Positions 32,182-40,833 of a stretch of 64,000 nucleotides of DNA are shown here, piece by piece; position 1 is the stretch's first letter; each line of letters starts with the position of its first letter. The stretch spans positions 1 to 64,000 of the forward strand of contig CAMCRT010000004.1 in the NCBI GenBank assembly GCA_945877355.1. The letters are read 5' to 3'. Both the position numbers and the translations under genes were made by a program. Below the pieces are notes generated by a model that was not told the DNA's origin, did not search any database, and was given only the letters and a program-made list of their open reading frames with translations. The DNA is from an uncultured Mitsuokella sp. GTDB lineage: Bacteria > Bacillota > Negativicutes > Selenomonadales > Selenomonadaceae.

Positions 32182-32340
32182 TTATTTGTTTGCCAATCGT
32201 TTGTACAGCTCATAATTTTTCTCGAAAAGTATCCTCGAAGCCTCATCCATCTTCTTTTTCAGCTCAGGATTATCTTTCGTGGTAATTTGGATTGAACGTA
32301 CTCGCGGCTTTTCCGAACCATCTATTTTCTTCTCATCCAT
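32182..32340 (-). CDS. Small hypothetical protein inside the hem operon
   Basis: A 52-residue charged protein (MDEKKIDGSEKPRVRSIQI, then a helical C-terminus rich in K/E, ending LYKRLANK). AAAGGA lies 9 bases before the ATG. No membrane segment or cysteines. It sits between hemB and hemL in an AT-richer patch and the frame is intact. I do not recognise it. Confidence 0.5.
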   Translation of the reverse strand: MDEKKIDGSEKPRVRSIQITTKDNPELKKKMDEASRILFEKNYELYKRLANK

Positions 32341-32378
32341 CAGGATCAATCCTTTCCCTTGGATTGCACGATTGTTTT

Positions 32379-33353
32379 TCAGCCCTTCAGCCACTTGGCG
32401 GCGTCGATGGCGTGGTAGGTGATGATGATGTCGGCGCCGGCGCGTTTCATGCTGGTCAGGGTCTCCAGGACGATGCGCTGCTCGTCGATCCAGCCATTGG
32501 CGGCGGCGGCCTTTACCATGGCGTATTCGCCGCTGACGTTGTAGCAGGCCACCGGGTGATGGATGGCGTCCCGTACCTCGCGGACGATGTCGAGGTATGC
32601 CAGGGCCGGCTTCACCATGATGATGTCCGCGCCCTCCTCGATGTCGAGCATGGTCTCCTTCAGGGCCTCGTGGCGGTTTGCCGGATCCATCTGGTACTGG
32701 CGGCGGTCACCGAAGCTGGGGGCGCTGTCGGCGGCGTCCCGGAAGGGGCCGTAGTAGCCGGAGGCGTACTTGACGGCGTAGCTCATGATGCTCGTATTGA
32801 TGAAGCCCTTTTCGTCGAGAGCCTCGCGGATGGCCCGGACCCGGCCGTCCATCATGTCGGAGGGGGCTACGATATCCGCGCCGGCCTCTGCCTGGCTGGT
32901 GGCCACCTTCTGGAGAAGGGCCAGCGTCGCGTCATTGTCCACGTAGTGGTCGCAGAGATGGCCGCAGTGGCCGTGGGAAGTGTACTGGCAGAGGCAGACA
33001 TCCCCCACGATGATGAGCTCCGGCACTGCCTTCTTGATGGCAGTGATGGCCCGCTGGACGGGGCTCGTCATGTCCCAGGCGGAGGAGCCGTCCTCGTCCT
33101 TGTACTCTGGCAGACCAAAGACCTCCACGGAGGGGATGCCGAGGGCTGCGATTTCCTTGGCGAGCTCCACGGCGTTCTCCACGGAGAGGTGGTAGCAGCC
33201 GGGCATGCTGGGGATCTCCTCCCGGACATTCGTGCCGGGCACGACGAAGATCGGATAGACAAAATCCGTGACGCTAAGGGTCGTCTCCCGGACCATGGCC
33301 CGCATGGCGGGCGAGATGCGCATGCGACGTGGACGAAGTCTTTGCTCAAACAT
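32379..33353 (-). CDS. hemB: Porphobilinogen synthase (zinc type)
   Basis: A 324-residue enzyme condensing two aminolevulinates. The Cys-rich metal motif DVCLCQYTSHGHCGHLC is the zinc-dependent form. Both active lysines are visible (YAVKYASGYYGPFRDA and IIMVKPALAYLD). Its ATG overlaps the cobA-hemD stop by one base. Confidence 0.97.
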   Translation of the reverse strand: MFEQRLRPRRMRISPAMRAMVRETTLSVTDFVYPIFVVPGTNVREEIPSMPGCYHLSVENAVELAKEIAALGIPSVEVFGLPEYKDEDGSSAWDMTSPVQRAITAIKKAVPELIIVGDVCLCQYTSHGHCGHLCDHYVDNDATLALLQKVATSQAEAGADIVAPSDMMDGRVRAIREALDEKGFINTSIMSYAVKYASGYYGPFRDAADSAPSFGDRRQYQMDPANRHEALKETMLDIEEGADIIMVKPALAYLDIVREVRDAIHHPVACYNVSGEYAMVKAAAANGWIDEQRIVLETLTSMKRAGADIIITYHAIDAAKWLKG

Positions 33354-34891
33354 TATGGATTCTCCCTTTCATAATAGGCGCGAATGGCCGTGACGAGGCC
33401 GTCTATCGTGTAGGTCTCGGCGACGACGGTCGACTTGAGCGCGTTTTTCTCCATGGTCTCAGCGGTGACAGGGCCGATGGCTGCCGTTTTCACATTTTCA
33501 AGCGGCGAGATATTACCCAGCATGGCCACGAGGTTCTTTACCGTGGAGGAGCTGGTGAAGGTGATGAAGTCGTATTTCCCCTCAGAAAGCTCCTGGGCGA
33601 GGGCCTCCCGCTCCTCCTCAGGGCAGTCGGCCATCACCGTGCGGTAGGCGGGGGCCACATCGACGGTCGCTCCCTTCTCCCGCAGGGACTCGGGCAGGAT
33701 TTCCCTTGCCTCCTCCGCCCGGGGAAGGAGGATCTTTGCATGGGGCGGCATCTTGCCCTTCAGGGCCTCGAGGACGCCCTCCGCCCGGAAGGCCTCCGGC
33801 ACCACGTCCGCTGTGATGCCGTATTCCCGGAGCTTCGCCGCCGTGGCGGAGCCGATGGAGGCGACCCGGGCGTAGCCCAGGGCCCGGGTGTCTTTCCCCG
33901 CCTGATGGAGCCGGTCAAAGAAATGGGTGACGCCATTGACGCTGGTGAAGATAAGCCAGTGGTAGGAGTCGATGCGCCCGATGCATGCGTCGAGGGCGGC
34001 GTAGCCGTCCGATGGCGGCTCGATGGAGATGGCGGGCACCTCCCTGCAGGCGGCGCCGAGGGCCTCGAGCCTTTCCGTGAGCTTCGAGGCCTGGCTACGG
34101 GCCCGAGTCACGAGGATATGCTTCCCGAGAAGCGGGCGCAGGGCTGGGTCATCGAACCAACGGAGCTTTTCCCGGAGCTTTACCACATTGCCCACGATAA
34201 AGATGGCAGGCGGCTTTATGCCCTGCTTCTGCACGTCCTCTGCGGCACTGCCGAGGGTCGTGACGAGGGTCTCCTGCTCTGCCTTTGTACCCCAGCGGAT
34301 GACGGCGGCGGGGGTGTCTGCCGGACGGCCGTTTTCGATGAGGCGCTCTGTGATCTTCGGCAGGTTCGCGACGCCCATGAGGAATACGAGGGTGTCGACG
34401 CCGGTGGCGAGGCCCGCCCAGTTCATGCCGCTTTCGGACTTCGTGGGGTCCTCATGACCGGTGACGACGGCGAAGGATGTGGCGACAGCCCGATGGGTGA
34501 CGGGAATGCCCGCGTAGGCGGGCACGGAGATGGCGCTGGTGATGCCCGGCACGATGGTGAAGGGAATCCCATTCTCCTCGAGAAGCAGGGCCTCCTCGCC
34601 GCCCCGGCCGAAGACGAAGGGGTCGCCGCCCTTGAGGCGCACGACGGTCTTTCCTTCCTTTGCCTTGTCCACGAGGAGCTGGTTGATGTCTCCTTGCTTC
34701 ATGGTGTGGTGGGCCGAGGCCTTGCCCACGTAGATGAATTCCGTGGCTTTCTTGGCCCAGCCGAGGATGCGGTCGTCAGCCAGCCGATCGTAGACGACCA
34801 CATCGGCGATTTCCAGTGCTTCTTTGCCCTTTATGGTCAAAAGACGATAGTCGCCAGGGCCCGCCCCGACGAGAAATACAGTTCCGTTCAA
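33353..34891 (-). CDS. cobA-hemD: Fused uroporphyrinogen-III methyltransferase / uroporphyrinogen-III synthase
   Basis: A 512-residue fusion. Residues about 1-245 are SUMT: VFLVGAGPGDYRLLTIKG, RLKGGDPFVFGRGGEE and VPGITSAISVPAYAGIPVTHR. Residues about 255-510 are HemD, with LVTRARSQASKLTERL and FTSVNGVTHFFDRL. It closes the uroporphyrinogen III ring and then methylates it to precorrin-2, so this operon is committed toward siroheme/corrinoids as well as heme. Such fusions are common in Firmicutes. Confidence 0.95.
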   Translation of the reverse strand: MNGTVFLVGAGPGDYRLLTIKGKEALEIADVVVYDRLADDRILGWAKKATEFIYVGKASAHHTMKQGDINQLLVDKAKEGKTVVRLKGGDPFVFGRGGEEALLLEENGIPFTIVPGITSAISVPAYAGIPVTHRAVATSFAVVTGHEDPTKSESGMNWAGLATGVDTLVFLMGVANLPKITERLIENGRPADTPAAVIRWGTKAEQETLVTTLGSAAEDVQKQGIKPPAIFIVGNVVKLREKLRWFDDPALRPLLGKHILVTRARSQASKLTERLEALGAACREVPAISIEPPSDGYAALDACIGRIDSYHWLIFTSVNGVTHFFDRLHQAGKDTRALGYARVASIGSATAAKLREYGITADVVPEAFRAEGVLEALKGKMPPHAKILLPRAEEAREILPESLREKGATVDVAPAYRTVMADCPEEEREALAQELSEGKYDFITFTSSSTVKNLVAMLGNISPLENVKTAAIGPVTAETMEKNALKSTVVAETYTIDGLVTAIRAYYERENP

Positions 34892-34935
34892 TCGTTTCCC
34901 CTCACTTCGATTGCGCTTTTCTCTTTTCCAGTTTC

Positions 34936-35868
34936 TTATACAAGCAGCCCCAATTCCTGAAGAATGGCGAGGCCGCCCTCGTCTAACAGGCGCTCGGCGA
35001 GCTCTCTGCCTAGGTGCTCAGCCTCGGTCTCCTGCCCGTGGGTCTTGCTGCGATAGAGGCGGCGGCCGTCCAGGGAGGCTATGACGGCCTCGATGGTCAG
35101 CTCACCCTGGTCGCACTCGGCGTAGACGCCCACGGGGACCTGGCAGCCGCCCTCGACCCGTGCGAGGAAGGCCCGCTCGGCGGTGGCCGCCGTTTGCATA
35201 TCCGGGTCATTCAGGAAGGCGATGACCTCGTTGACAGCCTCATCGTCTGCCCGGCTTTCGATGGCAAGGGCCCCCTGCCCTACGGCGGGGAGCATGTGCT
35301 CCCGGGGGATAATCTCCCGGATGCGCTCGCCGAAGCCCAGCCGCGTGAGGCCGGCGACGGCGAGGACGATGGCGTCATACTCCCCTGCGTCGAGCTTATC
35401 GAGGCGAGTGCCCACATTGCCCCGGAGGTCGTGGATGTCGAGATCCGGCCGGAGGGAGAGAAGCTGGGCCCGGCGCCTTAGGCTCGAGGTGCCCACCCGC
35501 GCCCCCTTAGGGAGTTCCGATAGATGGGCGTAGCGATTGCTGACGAAGGCATCGCCCGGATCCGCCCGCTTCGTGATGGCGGTGATGGCGAGCCCCTCCG
35601 GCACCTCCGTGGGCATGTCCTTCAGGCTATGGACGGCGATGTCTATCTCTCTCGATAGCATGGCCTCCTCCAGCTCCTTTGTGAAGAGCCCTTTGCCGCC
35701 GATTTTTGCCAGCGGCGCATCGAGGATCTTGTCCCCCTTCGTCGTCATGCGTTGTTCTTTTACGGCAAGCTCCGGGTGCTCCCCTTTTATGGCCTCTGCC
35801 ACGAAGTCCGCCTGCCAGAGGGCCAGCTTACTGCTCCGCGTACCGATAATGATGGTGTCGTTCTTCAC
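34936..35868 (-). CDS. hemC: Hydroxymethylbilane synthase
   Basis: A 310-residue porphobilinogen deaminase starting KNDTIIIGTRSSKLALWQAD. The dipyrromethane-binding Cys is in RVEGGCQVPVGVYAE, and GTSSLRRRAQLLSLRPDL is conserved. GTG start; overlaps the end of hemA by 41 bases. Confidence 0.97.
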   Translation of the reverse strand: MKNDTIIIGTRSSKLALWQADFVAEAIKGEHPELAVKEQRMTTKGDKILDAPLAKIGGKGLFTKELEEAMLSREIDIAVHSLKDMPTEVPEGLAITAITKRADPGDAFVSNRYAHLSELPKGARVGTSSLRRRAQLLSLRPDLDIHDLRGNVGTRLDKLDAGEYDAIVLAVAGLTRLGFGERIREIIPREHMLPAVGQGALAIESRADDEAVNEVIAFLNDPDMQTAATAERAFLARVEGGCQVPVGVYAECDQGELTIEAVIASLDGRRLYRSKTHGQETEAEHLGRELAERLLDEGGLAILQELGLLV

Positions 35869-37147
35869 TCGTTCCCGTCTCCCCGATTGTATCCAGCTTG
35901 AAGAGGGCGCGCATGGCCTCGATGTAGAAGGCCTCGTTCTTCGTCCCCGCTGCCGTGTTCAGCTTCATCATGGGCATCCGCAGGATCTTTCGCACGATCA
36001 TGCGGGTCATGTGGTCGATCTGCCTCTGCTCCTCATGGGTGAGATCCGGCAGCTTTGAGGCCGCCCGACGCACCTCCCGCTCCCGGATGCGCTCGCAGCG
36101 GTCCGAGAGAAGGGCCATGAGAGGGCGGAAGGAAAGGTATTGGAACCGCTCCTCGATGGAGGCGATTTCCTCCTCGATGATGCGCGTCGCCTTCTTTGCC
36201 TCGTGCTTCCGCTCCTCGATATGGGCGTCCACCACCGCCTCGAGAGAGTCGATGTTGTAGAGGGTGACGCCCTTGATATTCTCCACATCCGGATCCACAT
36301 CCCGGGGCACAGCGATATCGATGAAGAAGAGCTCCCGCCCCTTGCGCTTCGCCATGAGCTTTCGCGTCTCCCAGGCCTTTACCACATAGTGGGGCGCGCC
36401 AGTGGAAGTCACGATGATGTCGATGTCCACCGCCCGAGAAAGGGCCTCCTCAAAGGGTACGGCCTCCCCGTCGAAGAGGGCCGCCAGCTCCTCTGCCTTG
36501 TCGATATGGCGGTTCGCCACGTAGATTTTCTCCACGCCCCGGGAGATGAGGTGCTGGGCTGTGAGCTGGGCCATCTTGCCGGCACCGAATATCAGTGCCT
36601 TCTTCCCCTCGAGGGTCTTGAGCTTCGCCCGGGCCAGCTCCACGGCGGCATAGCTCACGGAGACGGAGTTGTAGGCGATGCGGGTCTCCGTGCGCACCCG
36701 CTTTCCCGTCTTGATGGCCCGATGGAAAAGCGTGTTGAGTATGGTGCTGGTGGCGGCCTCCTCCCGGGCGATGGCGTAAGCCTCCTTCACCTGGGAAAGG
36801 ATCTGACCCTCCCCCAGCACGAGGGAGTCGAGGCTCGAAGCCACGCGAAAGAGGTGGCGGATGCAGTCCTCCTCCACGTAGGAGTAGAGGTATTCATCGA
36901 TGTTCTCCTCATTGCCCGTCAGGTCAAAGAGGAAGGACTTCATGGCGGGGATATCCTCCGCTGCATCGTCCACCGCTGCATAGAGCTCGCTGCGGTTGCA
37001 GGTGCAGAGGAGGACCGCCTCCTGGATTCCCTCGTACTCATTGAGGTTCGCGAGGCCATCCTTCACCGCCTGCTTCGACAGGGAAAACCTTTCCCGCACA
37101 TCCACAGGAGCCGACTTATGATTCAGCCCCAAAACTACTAATTGCAT
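35828..37147 (-). CDS. hemA: Glutamyl-tRNA reductase
   Basis: A 439-residue enzyme reducing glutamyl-tRNA(Glu) to glutamate-1-semialdehyde. LGLNHKSAPVDVRERFS, the catalytic Cys in LLCTCNRSELYA, and the NADPH motif FGAGKMAQLTAQHL are intact. It overlaps both neighbours, implying coupled translation. Substrate supply connects to gltX and the two tRNA-Glu genes near 56 kb. Confidence 0.97.
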   Translation of the reverse strand: MQLVVLGLNHKSAPVDVRERFSLSKQAVKDGLANLNEYEGIQEAVLLCTCNRSELYAAVDDAAEDIPAMKSFLFDLTGNEENIDEYLYSYVEEDCIRHLFRVASSLDSLVLGEGQILSQVKEAYAIAREEAATSTILNTLFHRAIKTGKRVRTETRIAYNSVSVSYAAVELARAKLKTLEGKKALIFGAGKMAQLTAQHLISRGVEKIYVANRHIDKAEELAALFDGEAVPFEEALSRAVDIDIIVTSTGAPHYVVKAWETRKLMAKRKGRELFFIDIAVPRDVDPDVENIKGVTLYNIDSLEAVVDAHIEERKHEAKKATRIIEEEIASIEERFQYLSFRPLMALLSDRCERIREREVRRAASKLPDLTHEEQRQIDHMTRMIVRKILRMPMMKLNTAAGTKNEAFYIEAMRALFKLDTIGETGTSEERHHHYRYAEQ

Positions 37148-37766
37148 CTCGAACTTCTGCCTCCGCTTTCTCCAGCTCTCCTGCTCTCACATGGGCGATG
37201 ACGCTCTCAGAAAACGCGTGTCGCCAAAATGCCTGTCGCTTCACCGGGTCCAGAAGGAGCCGGGCATCGTCGCGCATATCGTGCAGGCGTATCATCCAGT
37301 CCGCAAAGGTGGGCGGAAACTCCCGCTCCAGCTCTCCCCTGAGGAACCGGGAAAAGGCCGGGCTGGCACCGCTTGTGGACACGGTGAGGAGCAGCGGTCC
37401 CCGTCGCACTCGGGAAGGCACGACGAAGTGGCCTGCCCCCTCCGCATCATCGATGGCTGCATCGTTGATGAAGGCTCCGAGCTCCTTTGCCTCCTCCGCC
37501 GCCATCCGATTCACGGACGAGACAGAGGCGAGGAATACCATGCGGGGCATGATCTCCTTGAGCATGCCCCTGTGATATCGCTCCCGGAGGACAGTCACCT
37601 TTCCCTCTTTTTCCATGTGCTCCACCCGGTCGGCCACCTCCGGCGCGATGACCGTCACGCGGGCGCCGCACTCCACGAGACCCGCCGCCTTGCGGGAGGC
37701 GACGCTGCCACCCCCTACAATGACGCATGCCATGCCTTCGATGTTCACATTCATCGGATACAGCAT
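37116..37766 (-). CDS. Precorrin-2 dehydrogenase / siroheme synthase N-domain protein
   Basis: A 216-residue protein of the CysG N-domain/SirC/Met8 family: an NAD-binding GGGSVASRKAAGLVECGARVT near the N-terminus, then ERYHRGML, FINDAAIDDAEGAGHFVVPS and STSGASPAFSRFLRGELE. It oxidises precorrin-2 to sirohydrochlorin; chelatase activity is uncertain. AAGGAGG precedes the first ATG. First gene of the operon. Confidence 0.9.
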   Translation of the reverse strand: MLYPMNVNIEGMACVIVGGGSVASRKAAGLVECGARVTVIAPEVADRVEHMEKEGKVTVLRERYHRGMLKEIMPRMVFLASVSSVNRMAAEEAKELGAFINDAAIDDAEGAGHFVVPSRVRRGPLLLTVSTSGASPAFSRFLRGELEREFPPTFADWMIRLHDMRDDARLLLDPVKRQAFWRHAFSESVIAHVRAGELEKAEAEVRDAISSFGAES

Positions 37767-37799
37767 ACGCTCACCTCCTTGTTTCCCTACATCCTGAAC

Positions 37800-37939
37800 G
37801 AGACGCGCATAGGCCCGTTTACGGCCTCCTGCGCCGTCTCCGCAAACGCTCAGAGAACCCCCTGCGCCCTGCGAACTCGGCTTTCGATTCGCATCCTAAA
37901 AATCATGAATGCCATTCATAAATTTCAATAATCATAATA
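37800..37939 (-). promoter_or_regulatory. hem operon promoter, palindrome and leader hairpin
   Basis: On the minus strand an extended -10 TGG-TATTAT lies at 37934-37939 with a weak -35. Just downstream is a perfect 7-1-7 palindrome ATGAATG-G-CATTCAT (37905-37919). Near the gene the leader folds into a large hairpin: GAGAC-GCGCA-GGCC arms at 37800-37816 and 37822-37840. A cobalamin riboswitch signature was not seen. Confidence 0.5.
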
Positions 37940-37949
37940 CCACACTTTT

Positions 37950-37994
37950 TTGCAAAATAAAAGGCCGCTTCTCCTATGAGAGAAACAACCTTTT
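37950..37994 (-). terminator. Probable terminator after the response regulator
   Basis: On the minus strand AAAAGG and CCTTTT arms plus an inner TTCTC/GAGAA pairing make an imperfect hairpin followed by ATTTT. It lies about 40 bases after the regulator stop and just before the hem promoter. Confidence 0.5.
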
Positions 37995-38036
37995 CATTCG
38001 TATCTGTCTTATCTCTTTTTCTGTGCGCCAAGCCCC

Positions 38037-38708
38037 TTAGTCCAGCGTGATGATCTTGTTCTTCAGCACATAGATGAGGGCCTGGGTCCGGTCGTTGACC
38101 TTGAGCTTGTGGAAGATGCTCGTCAGGTGGTTCTTGACCGTCTTTTCCGAGAGATCCAGTGCCTTGCCGATGTCCTGGTTCGAGAAGCCCTTGGCGATGC
38201 ACTGGAGCACATCCATCTCCCGGGCTGTCAAGCGCTCGCTGCGCCCCTCGTTCCACATGTCCTTCGCCATCTGCTCCACATCGTCCGTCTCCTTGAGGCT
38301 GCCGAAGAGGCGCTCCGCCAGCTGGGGATAGACGAAGGCATTGCCCTCGTGGACCGTGTGGATGGCCTTCACCAGCACATCCGGCTCCACATCCTTCATG
38401 AGGTAGCCAAGGGCACCGTTCTTCAGCATCTCCAGGACGTAGTTGTCGCTGTCGTGGATGGTCAGGGCGATGATATGGGTGGGCGAGTTCATCTCATGGA
38501 GCCGCTTCGTCACCTCGAGGCCCGTGAGCCCCGGCATATTGATGTCCAGCAGCAAAATATCCGGCTGAAGCATGAGCGTCCTTGCCAGGGCCTCCTGGCC
38601 GTCCTCCGCCTCGCCGACCACCTCCAGGTCATCTTCAAAATCGAGAATCCGCTTAATTCCCTGGCGTAGAAGTGCATGATCATCTGCAATCAAGATTGTA
38701 ATCGGCAT
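38037..38708 (-). CDS. NarL/FixJ-type response regulator (orphan)
   Basis: A 223-residue regulator. Receiver domain: acidic pair D9/D10, phospho-acceptor D55 in LLLDINMPGLTG, conserved T in IIALTIHDSD and K in GYLMKDVEP. C-terminal LuxR-type HTH: RLTAREMDVLQCIAKGFSNQ and LSEKTVKNHLTSIFHKL. It resembles DegU/NarL. No sensor kinase lies in the window. It is downstream of the secretin gene, 73 bases away, so may be part of that unit. The ATG is chosen with AAGGGG upstream. Confidence 0.93.
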   Translation of the reverse strand: MPITILIADDHALLRQGIKRILDFEDDLEVVGEAEDGQEALARTLMLQPDILLLDINMPGLTGLEVTKRLHEMNSPTHIIALTIHDSDNYVLEMLKNGALGYLMKDVEPDVLVKAIHTVHEGNAFVYPQLAERLFGSLKETDDVEQMAKDMWNEGRSERLTAREMDVLQCIAKGFSNQDIGKALDLSEKTVKNHLTSIFHKLKVNDRTQALIYVLKNKIITLD

Positions 38709-38781
38709 GATTCTATCCCCTTCAACTTTGTCCAACCAATATTCTTATGCAAACGCCGAATGCGCTGGGAATCCCAGCGGC

Positions 38782-40173
38782 TCATCCGACGACGCGTGCT
38801 GTGAGAAAAATCGTAACTTCCGTGTCCTGCTTACTGTGGGAAATGCTCCGAAAGAGCGCTCCAAGTATGGGTATATCCCCGAGGAAGGGCACCTTCTCCA
38901 TCTGGCGCGACTCCTCCTTCCCGATGAGGCCGCCGATGACCATGGTCTCCCCGTCCTTCAGGCGGACCGTCGTATCGGCACTGCGATCCTGGAAGCGATA
39001 GGTCTTCAGCGTATCCACATAGTAGGGCGTGCTGACCTCCGTGTGGACATGGGCTGTGATTTCCCCGTCCTCATTGACCTGGGGCGTGCACCTGAGGATG
39101 ATGCCTGCCTTCCGGTAATGATAGGTGGTGCGGGTGATCTGGTTCGATACGGTCTCCGTGGAGATGGGCACATCGCTGCCGATGTTGATGACCGCCTCCC
39201 GGCCCTGCACCGTCGTCACATTCGGCCGGGCGAGGATCTGGGCCTTGCCATCCGTCACGAGGGCATTGAGCTTCGCCTCGTAGTAGAACTCGAAGGGATA
39301 GCCATTGGGCCCTCGACCGAACTGGATGATGCCCGGCACATAGTCCTTGCCATTGTAGTGGCGGGTCACATCCTCATCCACGCTTTCATTCGACGTGCCA
39401 CGGCGGTAGACCCGCTCATTCACGTCCGGCGACTGGGGCAGCGTCGACCACTCCCAGGTCACGCCAAGGGATTTGGAGGCATCCTTCGAGAGGGCCACCA
39501 CCTTCGCCTCGAGGGCTACCTGCTTTGCAGGCACGTCAAGCTTTTCGAGGACGCCCTTCACCATGTCCGCCTCCGCCTGGGTCCCGTAGAATACCAGGGA
39601 GTTCGTCGCTGGGTCCACCCGCACCCGGTCGCTTTCGACGGCTTGCTGCGCGTTCCCGTTGCTCGCAATCGAGACCTCTACATGGGTAGTGCTCCTATCG
39701 TCCTTCGATTCCTTTTGAGAGGCCGTGTCCTCTGGTAGAGAACCTCTCTTGTTTTTTGTATTCGCTATATCTTGCGAATTTCCTCCCATTTTCAGCGATA
39801 AATTTACGATACGGGCGAAATCTTCTGGATTTCCATAGCGGATCTTGTACACATGGATGGAGGAGAGTGCCGAGGCCTTTCCCGCGCTTGTCACGAGGAA
39901 GACGTTTCCCTCCTGCACGAGGGTGAGCCCCTGGGTCCTGACAATATACCGCAGGATATTCTCCGGCTCATCCGTGATGTTCGCCGTCACAGAGCCGTCG
40001 ATGCCATCGTCAAAGACAAGGCTCATGTCCGCCATGCGGGCGACGGACAGCAGCGTCGAGCGCACATCCGCCCCCGCCACCTGCAGGCTCACCGGCGATG
40101 CCAGCGCAAGGCGCGGAAGAGCCGCCAGGGCCACAAAAAGGAAAAGCAAAGGGAAACGCAGAATCTCCCTCAT
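38782..40173 (-). CDS. Secretin-family outer-membrane pore protein
   Basis: A 463-residue protein. Signal peptide (hydrophobic residues 5-24, ending ALAS). An STN-like N-domain follows (VRSTLLSVARMADMSLVFDD), then a NolW/N-domain (VYKIRYGNPEDFARIVNLSL) interrupted by a low-complexity Ser/Asp/Lys stretch. The C-terminal secretin domain has ILARPNVTTVQGREAVINIG, DTTVRLKDGETMVIGGLI and VPFLGDIPILGALFRS. It resembles MshL/PilQ more than T3SS secretins. It forms the outer-membrane gate of a pilus or type II-like system. Shorter than most PilQ proteins. Confidence 0.93.
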   Translation of the reverse strand: MREILRFPLLFLFVALAALPRLALASPVSLQVAGADVRSTLLSVARMADMSLVFDDGIDGSVTANITDEPENILRYIVRTQGLTLVQEGNVFLVTSAGKASALSSIHVYKIRYGNPEDFARIVNLSLKMGGNSQDIANTKNKRGSLPEDTASQKESKDDRSTTHVEVSIASNGNAQQAVESDRVRVDPATNSLVFYGTQAEADMVKGVLEKLDVPAKQVALEAKVVALSKDASKSLGVTWEWSTLPQSPDVNERVYRRGTSNESVDEDVTRHYNGKDYVPGIIQFGRGPNGYPFEFYYEAKLNALVTDGKAQILARPNVTTVQGREAVINIGSDVPISTETVSNQITRTTYHYRKAGIILRCTPQVNEDGEITAHVHTEVSTPYYVDTLKTYRFQDRSADTTVRLKDGETMVIGGLIGKEESRQMEKVPFLGDIPILGALFRSISHSKQDTEVTIFLTARVVG

Positions 40174-40189
40174 ACATCACACCTCGCAA

Positions 40190-40732
40190 CTATCGCGCCA
40201 ATGGAAGGTACTGCTCCCCCGACGCGCCCCGTACCAGGACGCCATTCTCCTCGATGCGCTCCACCGTGACTCCCGCGAGGGTCTCCCCGACCGCCACCGG
40301 TCCGGAGGCTCCTCCCACGGAGAGGATCGCCATGGCGCCAGCGTCGCTGCGCACAAGCCCCCTAAGCACCGGCACCGCGGCGGGTGCCTTTGGAGCAGGC
40401 TCCTGCTCCGCCTTTGCTGCAGCAGGCGGTGTAGCTGTCAAAGGAGCTGCAGAGGGTGTTTCGGGGGAGTGCGCCCCTTCCTCCTGCGGCAAAGGAGCCG
40501 CAGCCTCCCGCTTTCCATGAAGCATGTCAAAGGGATCCCCGAGAGCGTCCCGCGACACCGCCTGCTCCTGTCCCGGTATCGGGCGGTTCTTTTCCGGCGG
40601 CGATGCGGCATCTTCCTCCCCTGGCACAAGAGCAGGCGACTTCTCTTCCCCCAGGAGCGAATAGGAAGCAATGCTGAGGAAGGCAAGAACCGCCAGCACT
40701 ATCACCAGCAAGCGTCTCCTCTCCTCCCCCAT
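40190..40732 (-). CDS. PilP/GspC-like inner-membrane protein
   Basis: A 180-residue protein: short basic N-terminus, one membrane helix (LLVIVLAVLAFLSIASYSLL), a Pro/Ala/Glu-rich spacer (about 40-120), and a small C-terminal domain, VLRGLVRSDAGAMAILSVGG then VGETLAGVTVERIEENGVLV, typical of the PilP/GspC homology domain that contacts the secretin. It lies 16 bases before the secretin gene. ATG after GGAGG. Family call is from pattern, not alignment. Confidence 0.72.
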   Translation of the reverse strand: MGEERRRLLVIVLAVLAFLSIASYSLLGEEKSPALVPGEEDAASPPEKNRPIPGQEQAVSRDALGDPFDMLHGKREAAAPLPQEEGAHSPETPSAAPLTATPPAAAKAEQEPAPKAPAAVPVLRGLVRSDAGAMAILSVGGASGPVAVGETLAGVTVERIEENGVLVRGASGEQYLPLAR

Positions 40733-40833
40733 CGCGCACCCTCCAAATAATTCTAAAATGAACGAATATTTCTCATAATATACCACAAAGACAGAATTTC
40801 GTAAAGATTTTATTCCTGCCAGCCGCTAGCAAT

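Noticed and set aside
37767-37930. Possible cobalamin riboswitch before the tetrapyrrole operon
   Set aside because: The leader is GC-rich and folded but the B12-box and the conserved core were not found.
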